A stretch of DNA of 64,000 bases, from positions 62,001 through 126,000 of the forward strand of contig NZ_MSPR01000004.1 of assembly GCF_001984715.1 (NCBI RefSeq), in the 5' to 3' direction. Source of the stretch: Streptococcus azizii (GTDB lineage: Bacteria > Bacillota > Bacilli > Lactobacillales > Streptococcaceae). The notes under the pieces were generated by a model, which was not told the origin of the DNA, did no database searches, and worked only from the letters and a program-made list of their open reading frames with translations. Below, in pieces: positions 10,623 through 17,700 of the stretch (positions are counted from its first letter, which is position 1; each line of letters begins with the position of its first letter). Both the position numbers and the translations under genes were made by a program.

Positions 10623-11351
10623 ATGCGTTTGGATAAATTTTTAGTGGAATGTGGTCTTGGATCACGGACAGAGGTCAAAAAAATTCTCAAATCAGGAAGG
10701 GTAACGGTCAATCAAGCAGTGGAAACATCTGCAAAGACGCAGATTGATGAAAAGAAGGACCATATCGCCTATCAAGGAAAGAGGGTCATCTATGAAAAAA
10801 TGGTCTACTATCTCTTAAACAAGCCCAAAGGGGTGGTCTCAGCGACAGTGGATCGCAAATACCAAACTGTTTTAGACTTACTAGACGACACTGCGAGACA
10901 AAAAGAGGTGTTCCCTGTGGGACGCCTAGATAGGGACACGCATGGACTCTTGCTCTTAACGAACAATGGAGCTTTGACACATGAGCTGCTATCGCCTAAA
11001 AAGCATGTAGACAAGGTCTATCAAGCTGAGGTGGCAGGTATCATGACGCAAGAAGATGTTCGCCATTTTGCCAGAGGGATTGAACTGAAAGACTTCACCT
11101 GCCAGCCGGCTACTTTGGAAATTTTAGCAGTAGATGAGCTAAGTCAGACCTCGCGCGTGCAGATTTGCCTTGCAGAAGGAAAATTCCACCAAGTGAAACG
11201 CATGGTGGCAGCCTGCGGCAAGCAAGTGACGGATTTACAGCGCATCAAGATGGGGCCTCTGGTGCTGGATGAAACACTTGCCTCAGGAGACTACCGCAGA
11301 TTGACAGAATCGGAACTAGCTAGCTTAGAAGTCTTTGGGGTGGCATTATAG
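10623..11351 (+). CDS. rsuA: 16S rRNA pseudouridine synthase, RsuA family
   Basis: Small-subunit rRNA pseudouridylation enzyme, 242 aa. The N-terminal S4 RNA-binding domain (about residues 1-60, MRLDKFLVECGLGSRTE) is followed by the catalytic domain with GRLDRDTHGLLLLT, where Asp103 of GRLD is the expected nucleophile. Family members modify U516 of 16S rRNA; the exact target here is inferred. Ribosome site GGAGGATAGCAG precedes the ATG. The gene ends at a hairpin that also marks the edge of the second two-arm repeat. Confidence 0.9.
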   Translation: MRLDKFLVECGLGSRTEVKKILKSGRVTVNQAVETSAKTQIDEKKDHIAYQGKRVIYEKMVYYLLNKPKGVVSATVDRKYQTVLDLLDDTARQKEVFPVGRLDRDTHGLLLLTNNGALTHELLSPKKHVDKVYQAEVAGIMTQEDVRHFARGIELKDFTCQPATLEILAVDELSQTSRVQICLAEGKFHQVKRMVAACGKQVTDLQRIKMGPLVLDETLASGDYRRLTESELASLEVFGVAL

Positions 11352-11360
11352 ATAATAAAA

Positions 11361-11388
11361 AGGCTTACTTCCAACTGGAAGCAAGTCT
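11361..11388 (+). terminator. Hairpin terminator after rsuA, left copy
   Basis: AGGCTTACTTCC / GGAAGCAAGTCT hairpin 9 bp after the rsuA stop. The same 28 bp recurs at 11681-11708 with one change, so the repeat element is flanked by two copies of the terminator. Confidence 0.6.
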
Positions 11389-11677
11389 CAGGTTGTAGAC
11401 AAAGTATCTCTGAGAAAATTTGTCAATGTCAACATCGAAGGATAGTATCAGTGCTCTTATCCCTTCGTGAAAAGGCGAGCGAAGCGAGCCCATAACCGCT
11501 ACTTTACGCCGTAGCAAAAAACACCAGAAACGTTATGTTTCTGGTGTTCGGAGATTTTGAGACTCAGGCTCAAAATCTAGGCATGAAATCCCGTAGGGAG
11601 TTGCTGCCGTCCGTGCTACCTAAGTAAAGTATCATAATAAAATAATCGTTTTGAAGAAAATAGACTTTTTCTTCAGT
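11388..11677. repeat. Two-arm intergenic element, copy 2 (30-bp core)
   Basis: Arms 11388-11517 and 11548-11677 match copy 1 (9316-9740) at about 98 percent. The core between them is only 30 bp and is a different hairpin: ACACCAGAAAC, loop GTTAT, GTTTCTGGTGT. The whole element is bracketed by a directly repeated 28-bp terminator. Confidence 0.85.
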
Positions 11678-11680
11678 CTA

Positions 11681-11714
11681 AGGCTTACTTCCAACTGGAA
11701 GTAAGTCTCTTTTT
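11681..11714. terminator. Hairpin terminator between rsuA and xpt, right copy
   Basis: Stem AGGCTTACTTCC / GGAAGTAAGTCT at 11681-11708, followed by a T run that reaches the xpt stop. It serves rsuA on the plus strand and could act for xpt on the minus strand, since the stem is nearly symmetric. Confidence 0.6.
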
Positions 11715-12294
11715 AAATATCCGCAGGTGCAAAAACAACTTGACCATTCTGGAATTTTTTAATGCGAGCGAGTGAAGTAACAGGTACGCCGGCATCTATC
11801 AAGAGTTGGCGACCATCTTGGAAGGACTTTTCGATGATGATACCAACACCAACTACTTGGGCTCCAGCCTGTTGGATAATATCAATCAAGCCTTTTGCTG
11901 CTTGCCCATTGGCCAAAAAGTCATCGACGATTAGGATGCGATCCTCAGGTGACAAAAACTTGTTAGCGATGGAGACGGTGCTAGTGACTTGTTTGGTGAA
12001 GGAGTAGACTTCAGAGGTCAAGATACCTTCTGTCATGGTAATGTTTTTATGTTTTTTAGCAAAGACCATCGGTACCTCTAGGCTTTCAGCAACATAGACA
12101 GCTGGTGCAATGCCAGATGCCTCAATGGTGACGACCTTCGTAATGTTCTTAGAACGATAAGCATCTGCTAACACTTGTCCCATTTCTTTCATCAAGCCAA
12201 AATCGACCTGATGGGTCAGGAATGAATCAACTTTTAAAATATTTTCTCCTAAAACCTGACCATCTTTTACAATACGTTCTTCCAAAGTTTTCAT
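11713..12294 (-). CDS. xpt: Xanthine phosphoribosyltransferase
   Basis: Purine salvage: converts xanthine (and guanine weakly) with PRPP to the nucleotide. The 193-aa length is typical. The PRPP-binding signature [13 protein letters not shown] is at residues 120-132. In many Firmicutes xpt and pbuX form one operon under a purine riboswitch; here they are divergent. The minus-strand extended -10 at 12324-12331 leaves a leader of only about 25 nt, with no room for a riboswitch. Confidence 0.95.
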   Translation of the reverse strand: MKTLEERIVKDGQVLGENILKVDSFLTHQVDFGLMKEMGQVLADAYRSKNITKVVTIEASGIAPAVYVAESLEVPMVFAKKHKNITMTEGILTSEVYSFTKQVTSTVSIANKFLSPEDRILIVDDFLANGQAAKGLIDIIQQAGAQVVGVGIIIEKSFQDGRQLLIDAGVPVTSLARIKKFQNGQVVFAPADI

Positions 12295-12323
12295 GATTCT
12301 TCCTCCAAATGCTTCCTTGTTGT

Positions 12324-12331
12324 ATTATAGC
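12324..12331 (-). promoter_or_regulatory. xpt promoter
   Basis: Minus-strand extended -10 TGCTATAAT (hexamer 12324-12329); predicted start about 12317, giving a very short leader. Confidence 0.6.
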
Positions 12332-12355
12332 ATTTTTTTGTCAGATGAAAAAACA

Positions 12356-12420
12356 ATAAGCGAATTATTATCATAAAAATAGGCTAAAAAGAGCCGTAAC
12401 AAAATAAAAAACTGAACGTT
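12356..12420 (+). promoter_or_regulatory. Two PurBox-like motifs between xpt and pbuX
   Basis: ATAAGCGAATTAT (12356-12368) and AAAACTGAACGTT (12408-12420) each match the lactic-acid-bacterial PurBox (AWWWCCGAACWWT) at 11 of 13 positions. They sit between the divergent promoters, so PurR control of either gene is possible. AT-rich DNA can give such matches by chance. Confidence 0.25.
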
Positions 12421-12444
12421 AGTCGACTATTTTGTTGAAATGTA

Positions 12445-12473
12445 TTGAAATGAGATGTTTTTTCTGTTAGACT
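12445..12473 (+). promoter_or_regulatory. pbuX promoter
   Basis: -35 TTGAAA (12445-12450), 17-bp spacer, extended -10 TGtTAGACT (hexamer 12468-12473). The start codon is 36 bp further on behind AAAAGGAG. Confidence 0.6.
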
Positions 12474-12508
12474 AGAAAATATTATGTAGGAACAAAAAAG
12501 GAGAAACC

Positions 12509-13819
12509 ATGTCTCAGAAAACAACAACTGAACATTCTTCGGAAATGCTCTATGGTGTTGATGAACAGCCACCAAAAGGTACGGCTATTTTGCTCGCTTT
12601 TCAGCATATTTTAGCAGCTTTTGCAGGAATCATCGCAGTCCCCCTTGTCGTTGCGAGTGCTATAGGGTTATCAGTAGAGGATACTTCTATCATGGTGTCC
12701 GCATCTATCTTTGTTGCCGGGATTGCAACTATTTTACAATCAAAAGGTTTGGGTCCGATTGGTTCACGTGTCTCAGGTATGATGGGAACGGATTTTACCT
12801 TTGCCAATCCAGCTATCAGTGTTGGTAGCCAGTTGGGAATTGCTGGTATCGTTGGTGCAACCATTGCGGGTTCATTTGTTGAGATTATTTTGAGTCGTTT
12901 TGTGAAACCGTTGATGCGATTCTTTCCACCATTGATCACGGGGACTGTTGTCTCTCTCATTGGTATTACCTTGATGCCCGTGAGTATGGATTGGGCAGCT
13001 GGTGGTGCGGGTGCTACGGATTATGGCTCAGTTGAAAATATCAGTATTGCCTTTATCGTTTTGGTTTTCACCCTGGCCTTGAATCATTATGGTAAAGGAA
13101 TGCTGAAAACAGCGTCTGTCTTCTTTGGTATGGTCTTTGGATATGTACTCTGTATTTTCCTTGGAAAAGTAGATATGTCAGCCGTTGGAGAGGCAGCCTG
13201 GTTTGCTCTTCCTAAAATTTTCCATTACGGTGTTACGTTTGATGTATCTTCGATTTTGGCCTTCATTCCAGCCTATGTCGTTTCCCTGATTGGTACGGTG
13301 GGGATTATGATGGCAATTGGAGAGGCTTCTAACCAAACGATTTCCTCAGAGCGGGCTGCAAATGGTGTTCTAGCAGATGGGGTTGGTTCTTTGCTTGCCG
13401 GTATTTTTGGAGCAGGTCCGAATACGGCTTTCTCACAAAACGTTGGATTGATTACCTTGACAAAAGTTGCTAGTCGTCATGTCATGATTATTGCAGGCGT
13501 TATTCTTGCCCTACTCGGAGTCTTTCCAAAATTGTCTGCCTTGATTTCCATCATGCCTCAGCCTGTTCTTGGTGGTGTTGGTATTATCATGTTCGGTCTG
13601 GTTGCTGCTCAAGGGATTAAGACCCTCGCAACTGTTAAAATTGGTGATCGTGAGCTGCTGATTATTTCCATTGCCTTTGCGCTTGGGATTGGTGTAACTG
13701 TTCGCCCAGAATTGTTGAGCCATCTTCCGTCAGCACTTCAGATGGTACTGTCTTCAGGTATTTCGACAGGTACCTTGGCAGCCTTGGTGTTAAACTTGGT
13801 GCTGAAAGAGAAGAAATAA
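12509..13819 (+). CDS. pbuX: Xanthine permease, NCS2 family
   Basis: Inner-membrane proton-linked purine permease, 436 aa, with 12 or more hydrophobic segments. Family hallmarks include the N-terminal AFQHILAAFAGIIAVPL (conserved QH) and the GEASNQTISSERAANGVLADG segment around the substrate site. Its neighbour xpt, read in the opposite direction, supports xanthine as substrate; uracil is less likely because a separate PyrP is present at 14.9 kb. Confidence 0.9.
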   Translation: MSQKTTTEHSSEMLYGVDEQPPKGTAILLAFQHILAAFAGIIAVPLVVASAIGLSVEDTSIMVSASIFVAGIATILQSKGLGPIGSRVSGMMGTDFTFANPAISVGSQLGIAGIVGATIAGSFVEIILSRFVKPLMRFFPPLITGTVVSLIGITLMPVSMDWAAGGAGATDYGSVENISIAFIVLVFTLALNHYGKGMLKTASVFFGMVFGYVLCIFLGKVDMSAVGEAAWFALPKIFHYGVTFDVSSILAFIPAYVVSLIGTVGIMMAIGEASNQTISSERAANGVLADGVGSLLAGIFGAGPNTAFSQNVGLITLTKVASRHVMIIAGVILALLGVFPKLSALISIMPQPVLGGVGIIMFGLVAAQGIKTLATVKIGDRELLIISIAFALGIGVTVRPELLSHLPSALQMVLSSGISTGTLAALVLNLVLKEKK

Positions 13820-13847
13820 ATTCATTTCGCATTGAATACGAATCGGA

Positions 13848-13880
13848 GAAGAATGGGGATTGCCATCTTCTTCTTTTTTA
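13848..13880 (+). terminator. Terminator after pbuX
   Basis: GAAGAATGG / CCATCTTCTTC stem with loop GGATTG and a T run at 13874-13879, 29 bp after the stop. A partial MITE end (ATACTCTTTAAAAATCAAAA) overlaps its tail. Confidence 0.65.
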
Positions 13881-13948
13881 TACTCTTTAAAAATCAAAAG
13901 GAAACATTCGTCAAGGTCATCCTTTTTTGTTAAAAAAACCAAACAAAA

Positions 13949-13989
13949 TGCAAGATATATATTGCAAAATAGAAAATATAGTGTATAAT
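13949..13989 (+). promoter_or_regulatory. Promoter and possible operator of the XRE regulator
   Basis: -35 TTGCAA (13962-13967), 16-bp spacer, -10 TATAAT (13984-13989). The inverted repeat TGCAA-N8-TTGCA (13949-13966) overlaps the -35, a position suited to autorepression by the gene product. Confidence 0.5.
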
Positions 13990-14025
13990 TAAAATATAAA
14001 AATACAAGAGGAGGATGACTATGAG

Positions 14026-14250
14026 ATGAAAAATCTTCGGCTAAAGTCGGCTCGCGTGGAAAAAGATATGACCCAAGGGGACTTGGCAGAAGCTATCGGA
14101 GTGACCCGACAGACCATCGGTCTGATTGAGGCGGGGAAATATAATCCTAGCCTTAGTCTCTGTCTGTCTATTTGCCACTGTTTAGGAAAAAGTTTAGATC
14201 AATTATTTTGGGAGGAACCAACTGATGAAAACGAAAAAAATAGTCACTGA
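14026..14250 (+). CDS. Small XRE-family HTH regulator
   Basis: A 74-aa protein that is almost only a Cro/CI-type helix-turn-helix: MTQGDLAEAIGVTRQTIGLIEAGKYNPSL (about residues 18-46). It overlaps the next gene by 26 bp, a strong sign of coupled expression. The start ATG at 14026 overlaps the stop of a two-codon frame (ATG AGA TGA from 14021), which has the better ribosome-site spacing. Small regulators of this kind are commonly paired with a membrane protein that they control; the signal is unknown. Confidence 0.85.
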   Translation: MKNLRLKSARVEKDMTQGDLAEAIGVTRQTIGLIEAGKYNPSLSLCLSICHCLGKSLDQLFWEEPTDENEKNSH

Positions 14251-14707
14251 TGAACGTATTCGACAGGAAGAAAACCAAGTTTTTGCTTGGGTGGGCAAGG
14301 CAATGAATATTCTGTTGCCGCTCTCATTTTTGCTCAAGAGCCTGGTCCTAAAATGGTCTTTTGATACCTACGTTTTTGAACTGGTTGCCATGTTGGTGAT
14401 TTCAGCCTATATCATTTTCGGCTATTGGAAAAAAGGCTTAGATATGGAACTGGGATCTGCTTGGCAGGGATACCTCTATTTAGGAGTGGGGATTATCGGT
14501 ACAACTCTTTTAATGGCTGTGACCAATTACCAGAGGTATGGACAGCATTATACTGGCATCTGGGACGGCCATTTTTGGGCAGTCATTTTACTATTCTTTC
14601 TCTCTATTACCTGTCTGGTTCTGCTATTGCTACAAATCATTTCTTGGGCAAATACCTATCGGCAGAAGCAGGTGGAAAAAGAGTTGGCAGCAGAAATGGA
14701 GGAATGA
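14225..14707 (+). CDS. Four-helix membrane protein paired with XRE regulator
   Basis: 160 aa with four predicted membrane helices (about residues 24-40, 49-68, 82-98 and 116-138), a charged N-terminus, and a basic-then-acidic C-terminal tail (YRQKQVEKELAAEMEE). It resembles the uncharacterised DUF-type proteins found next to small XRE regulators in Bacilli; I cannot name the family with certainty. It overlaps the regulator gene by 26 bp. No enzyme motif is seen. A loop of about 17 residues between helices 3 and 4 is rich in Tyr, His and Trp. Confidence 0.75.
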   Translation: MKTKKIVTDERIRQEENQVFAWVGKAMNILLPLSFLLKSLVLKWSFDTYVFELVAMLVISAYIIFGYWKKGLDMELGSAWQGYLYLGVGIIGTTLLMAVTNYQRYGQHYTGIWDGHFWAVILLFFLSITCLVLLLLQIISWANTYRQKQVEKELAAEMEE

Positions 14708-14769
14708 TGAGCCAGGGGTGCTTCCAGTCCCGTTATTTTCCTAGGAGAAGTAAAAATTTATAAAATTCC

Positions 14770-14932
14770 TTGCCAAAAATCGAATCTTTGTGCTACAATA
14801 CCAAAAGCATAGGTTTTTAAACTCATCCTGAGAGGTGAGAAAGACAATTACGGAGTATTGCTAAAAGCGTATACAAAGGCCTATGACTATTATATGTTAT
14901 GTGGGCCTTTTTGCATGCCCAAAAGGAGGACT
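14770..14932 (+). promoter_or_regulatory. pyrP promoter and PyrR-dependent attenuator
   Basis: Promoter: -35 TTGCCA (14770-14775), 18-bp spacer, extended -10 TGcTACAAT (hexamer 14794-14799). The leader carries ACTCATCCTGAGAGGTGAG (14821-14839), matching the PyrR-binding loop (UCC-GAGAGG). A terminator hairpin follows, AAAGGCCTAT / ATGTGGGCCTTTTT (about 14875-14912). With UMP or UTP, PyrR would favour termination and shut off pyrP. Confidence 0.85.
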
Positions 14933-16207
14933 ATGAAAGAATCTGTTCGTTTGTTGCTCGATGTGGATGAGAAGCCGTCATTTGGGCAAGGTATTTTACT
15001 GAGTTTCCAGCACGTATTTGCGATGTTTGGTGCGACAATCTTGGTGCCCTTGATTTTGGGGATGCCTGTATCCGTTGCGCTCTTTGCCTCGGGTATAGGA
15101 ACCCTGATTTACCAAGTTGCGACCCAGTTTAAGGTTCCTGTCTATCTAGGTTCCTCCTTCGCTTACATTTCAGCTATGGCACTAGCTATCAAAGAGTTGA
15201 ACGGTGATGTATCTGCGGCCCAGACGGGAGTCCTATTTGTCGGTTTGATCTATGTCTTGATTGCAGGGTTGGTCAAGGTGATTGGCACCAAATGGATTGA
15301 TACCCTCTTGCCACCGATTGTCATCGGCCCGATGATTATCGTTATCGGACTTGGTTTGGCAAACTCAGCCGTGACCAATGCGGGATTTGTTGCAGACGGT
15401 GACTGGCGCAATGTAGTGGCTGCCATTGCTACATTTTTGATTGCAGCCTTCGTTAACACTAAGGGCAAGGGCTTCGTGAAGATTGTCCCATTCCTGATTG
15501 CAATTATCGGTGGTTATGTGATTGCTTTGGCACTTGGCTTGGTTGACTTTACACCGGTTATCGAGGCCTCTTGGCTTGAATTACCAGGCTTCTACTTGCC
15601 GTTTACGTCAGGTGTATTTGAACAATATAGGCTCTACTTTGGCCCAGAAATGCTTGCGATTTTACCGATAGCAGTTGTAACAGTAGCAGAGCATATCGGT
15701 GACCATACCGTTTTGAGCCAGATTTGTGGCCGTTCATTCTTGAAAAATCCAGGCCTGCACCGTACCTTGATTGGGGATGGGGTAGCGACGGCAGTATCTG
15801 CCTTTATCGGTGGTCCTGCCAATACGACCTATGGAGAAAATACAGGGGTTATCGGAATGACGCGGATTGCTTCTGTGTCGGTGATTCGTCATGCGGCCTT
15901 GATTGCCATTACCTTTAGCTTTTTTGGAAAATTTACTGCGCTTATCTCTACCATTCCAAGTGCTGTTTTGGGCGGGATGTCTATCTTGCTTTACGGAGTC
16001 ATTGCAAGCAATGGCTTGAAGGTCTTGATTGAAAGCCGTGTGGATTTTGGACAGGTTCGTAATCTCATCATTGCAAGTTCCATGTTGGTTTTGGGGCTAG
16101 GTGGTGCGGTCTTGAATATTGGTGCCGTCACTCTTTCAGGAACGGCCCTCAGTGCGATTGTGGGAATCATTCTGAATCTAATATTGCCAGGTGAGACGCA
16201 GAAATAG
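14933..16207 (+). CDS. pyrP: Uracil permease
   Basis: NCS2-family uracil-proton symporter, 424 aa from the ATG at 14933. I chose this start because AAAAGGAGGA lies just upstream and because an earlier TTG at 14858 would put the attenuator hairpin inside the coding region. Family features include SFQHVFAMFGATILVPL near the N-terminus and GGPANTTYGENTGVIGMT in the substrate region. The PyrR attenuator upstream supports uracil over xanthine as substrate. Confidence 0.94.
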   Translation: MKESVRLLLDVDEKPSFGQGILLSFQHVFAMFGATILVPLILGMPVSVALFASGIGTLIYQVATQFKVPVYLGSSFAYISAMALAIKELNGDVSAAQTGVLFVGLIYVLIAGLVKVIGTKWIDTLLPPIVIGPMIIVIGLGLANSAVTNAGFVADGDWRNVVAAIATFLIAAFVNTKGKGFVKIVPFLIAIIGGYVIALALGLVDFTPVIEASWLELPGFYLPFTSGVFEQYRLYFGPEMLAILPIAVVTVAEHIGDHTVLSQICGRSFLKNPGLHRTLIGDGVATAVSAFIGGPANTTYGENTGVIGMTRIASVSVIRHAALIAITFSFFGKFTALISTIPSAVLGGMSILLYGVIASNGLKVLIESRVDFGQVRNLIIASSMLVLGLGGAVLNIGAVTLSGTALSAIVGIILNLILPGETQK

Positions 16208-16327
16208 TTGACAAAGAAGGAAAAGATTGATAGAATGATGGGGTCTAAGGACAATCATTAGCCTTTCTTGGTCACAGGTTGCCAACCTGTTACTCGGATT
16301 TAGCTTAAATACAAAGGAGAATTACTC
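16208..16327 (+). promoter_or_regulatory. rpsO promoter and leader hairpin
   Basis: Begins right after the pyrP stop: TTGACA (16208-16213), 17-bp spacer, TAGAAT (16231-16236). The leader of about 85 nt contains the near-perfect inverted repeat ACAGGTTG-C-CAACCTGT (16274-16290) ahead of the AAAGGAG ribosome site. This is a candidate S15 autoregulatory structure; that role is inferred. Confidence 0.65.
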
Positions 16328-16597
16328 ATGGCAATCTCAAAAGAGAAAAAAAATGAAATCATGTCGCAATACGCGCGTCATGAAGGCGATACTGGTTCAG
16401 TTGAAGTACAAGTAGCAGTGCTTACTTGGGAAATCAACCACTTAAACGAACATATCAAACAGCATAAAAAAGACCACGCAACTTACCGCGGATTGATGAA
16501 GAAAATCGGTCGTCGTCGTAACTTATTGGCTTACTTGCGTAAGACAGATGTAAACCGCTACCGTGAATTGATTCATTCATTAGGTCTTCGTCGCTAA
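16328..16597 (+). CDS. rpsO: 30S ribosomal protein S15
   Basis: Primary 16S rRNA-binding protein of the small subunit, 89 aa. Highly conserved stretches are present: [16 protein letters not shown] near the N-terminus, [11 protein letters not shown], and the basic C-terminal segment with GRRRNLL and [10 protein letters not shown]. It has its own promoter and terminator. In most Firmicutes pnp follows directly; here about 2.9 kb of accessory DNA intervenes. Confidence 0.98.
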   Translation: MAISKEKKNEIMSQYARHEGDTGSVEVQVAVLTWEINHLNEHIKQHKKDHATYRGLMKKIGRRRNLLAYLRKTDVNRYRELIHSLGLRR

Positions 16598-16609
16598 TCC
16601 AGCAACTAT

Positions 16610-16637
16610 AAAAAAGGGACGTTTGTTCCCTTTTTTT
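16610..16637 (+). terminator. rpsO terminator
   Basis: AAAAAAGGGA, loop, TCCCTTTTTTT just after the stop: a standard intrinsic terminator with a seven-T run. Confidence 0.85.
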
Positions 16638-16673
16638 GTCGTTTGAAAGTAGCTCATTTCCACGAGTACAGGG

Positions 16674-16991
16674 CTACTTCATTTTCCAATCCAGCAGTTG
16701 ATTCAGTAAGAGTACGGTTTTTTCTGGCTGTTCAATGATGGATAATTTAGCAACCAGTTGAGAAGTGGGGCTGTTATCATCTGTAAAGTGAAAGAAGGTT
16801 GAGGGAGTGACCTCCAATGCAGATATGATTCTTTCCAAAGTGTTGATTTGAATGTTTGGACTCAACCCTCGTTCAATTCGGCTTAAAACGGTAGCCTCCA
16901 TATCGGCTCGAATAGCGAGCTGTTCTTGTGATAATCGTTTGCTTTTACGAAGCTCTCGGATACGTTTGGCGACTTGGATACCTAATGACAT
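16674..16991 (-). CDS. XRE-family HTH transcriptional regulator
   Basis: 105 aa from the ATG at 16991, preferred because AAAAGGAGTG sits 8 bp upstream; an upstream ATG would add 13 residues across that ribosome site. The N-terminal helix-turn-helix LSQEQLAIRADMEATVLSRIERG (about residues 22-45) is typical, and ERIISALEVTPSTFFHF matches the usual XRE follow-on helix. The C-terminal 35 residues are unassigned. It stands alone between rpsO and a repeat block, convergent with rpsO. Target unknown. Confidence 0.85.
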   Translation of the reverse strand: MSLGIQVAKRIRELRKSKRLSQEQLAIRADMEATVLSRIERGLSPNIQINTLERIISALEVTPSTFFHFTDDNSPTSQLVAKLSIIEQPEKTVLLLNQLLDWKMK

Positions 16992-17260
16992 ATGTATAGC
17001 ACTCCTTTTCATTGGTAGTGCTTTTATCATATCTTTAAGTGACCGTGAATATCAGTACCTATAAGTTTAGTTTTTTGTAATAAATTGACTAAGAAGTACA
17101 ATTTTATTACAATAAAAGGCGTACAAATCCATAAAATAGAAAAAAGTAAATTTTTGAGTCTATTTTTTTACCCATTAGTTGATAAAGTGCTTTTATATTG
17201 CTTATATAGTCTTTTCGTTTATTTTTAATACTTGCTCCACCAGTCTGGGAGATTGAAACA

Positions 17261-17440
17261 GTTCGGTGAACTGTTTCAACTGGTCACCTAGAAACACGAA
17301 AGTGACCACAGGAGTTCGGTGAACTGTTTCAACTGGTCACCTAGAAACACGAAAGTGACCACAGGAGTTCGGTGAACTGTTTCAACTGGTCACCTAGAAA
17401 CACGAAAGTGACCACAGGAGTTCGGGGAACTGTTTCAGCC
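17261..17440. repeat. 53-bp tandem repeat array (three full units plus partial)
   Basis: Units start at 17261, 17314 and 17367, with a diverging fourth at 17420. Each unit carries two inverted repeats: the GAAACAGTTC-GGT-GAACTGTTTC palindrome (its left arm comes from the preceding base pairs) and GGTCAC...GTGACC. The units are essentially identical, so the array is recent. The same palindrome occurs singly at 25408-25431, 27476-27499, 28758-28783 and 53714-53736. Confidence 0.85.
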
Positions 17441-17631
17441 TGAGCCTAGAAATTTGAGAGCGAAGTGGGCAAGGTTGAAAATAGGGAAACGGAGTTTCCA
17501 GCCACCACCTTTTAATGACAGGTGGCAGAGTGAAAACCTCCACTGGAGCTTTTCACTCGACGAAGTAATAGAAGAGACGCAGCTGTTTCGGCTTTCGTCA
17601 ATGACAGCTGTGGCTACCTTTAGGTATAAAC
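17441..17631 (-). repeat. Intergenic cassette, copy A (inverted relative to 53518 and 58172)
   Basis: Reverse complement of the cassette at 53518-53746 and, in part, of 58172-58276. Shared words are ACAGCTGTGGCTACC, TTTAGGTATAAAC and CCTCCACTGGAGCTTTTCAC. It joins directly onto the tandem array. A 74-codon frame across it is not a gene. Confidence 0.75.
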
Positions 17632-17700
17632 TAAGTGAGTATAAAAATGTTCACTGTATCAAAATGGAGTGTGGATAAAAAGAAATAAGGATTTATATCT

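Noticed and set aside
12295-12508. Purine riboswitch between xpt and pbuX
   Set aside because: The conserved loop and junction words of the class were not found and the xpt leader is too short.
17261-17440. Possible CRISPR array (regular repeats)
   Set aside because: The 53-bp units follow each other with no unique spacers and no cas genes are present; this is a tandem repeat.
17454-17678. 74-codon frame in the intergenic cassette
   Set aside because: The same cassette occurs elsewhere without this frame being kept; it is repeat-derived.
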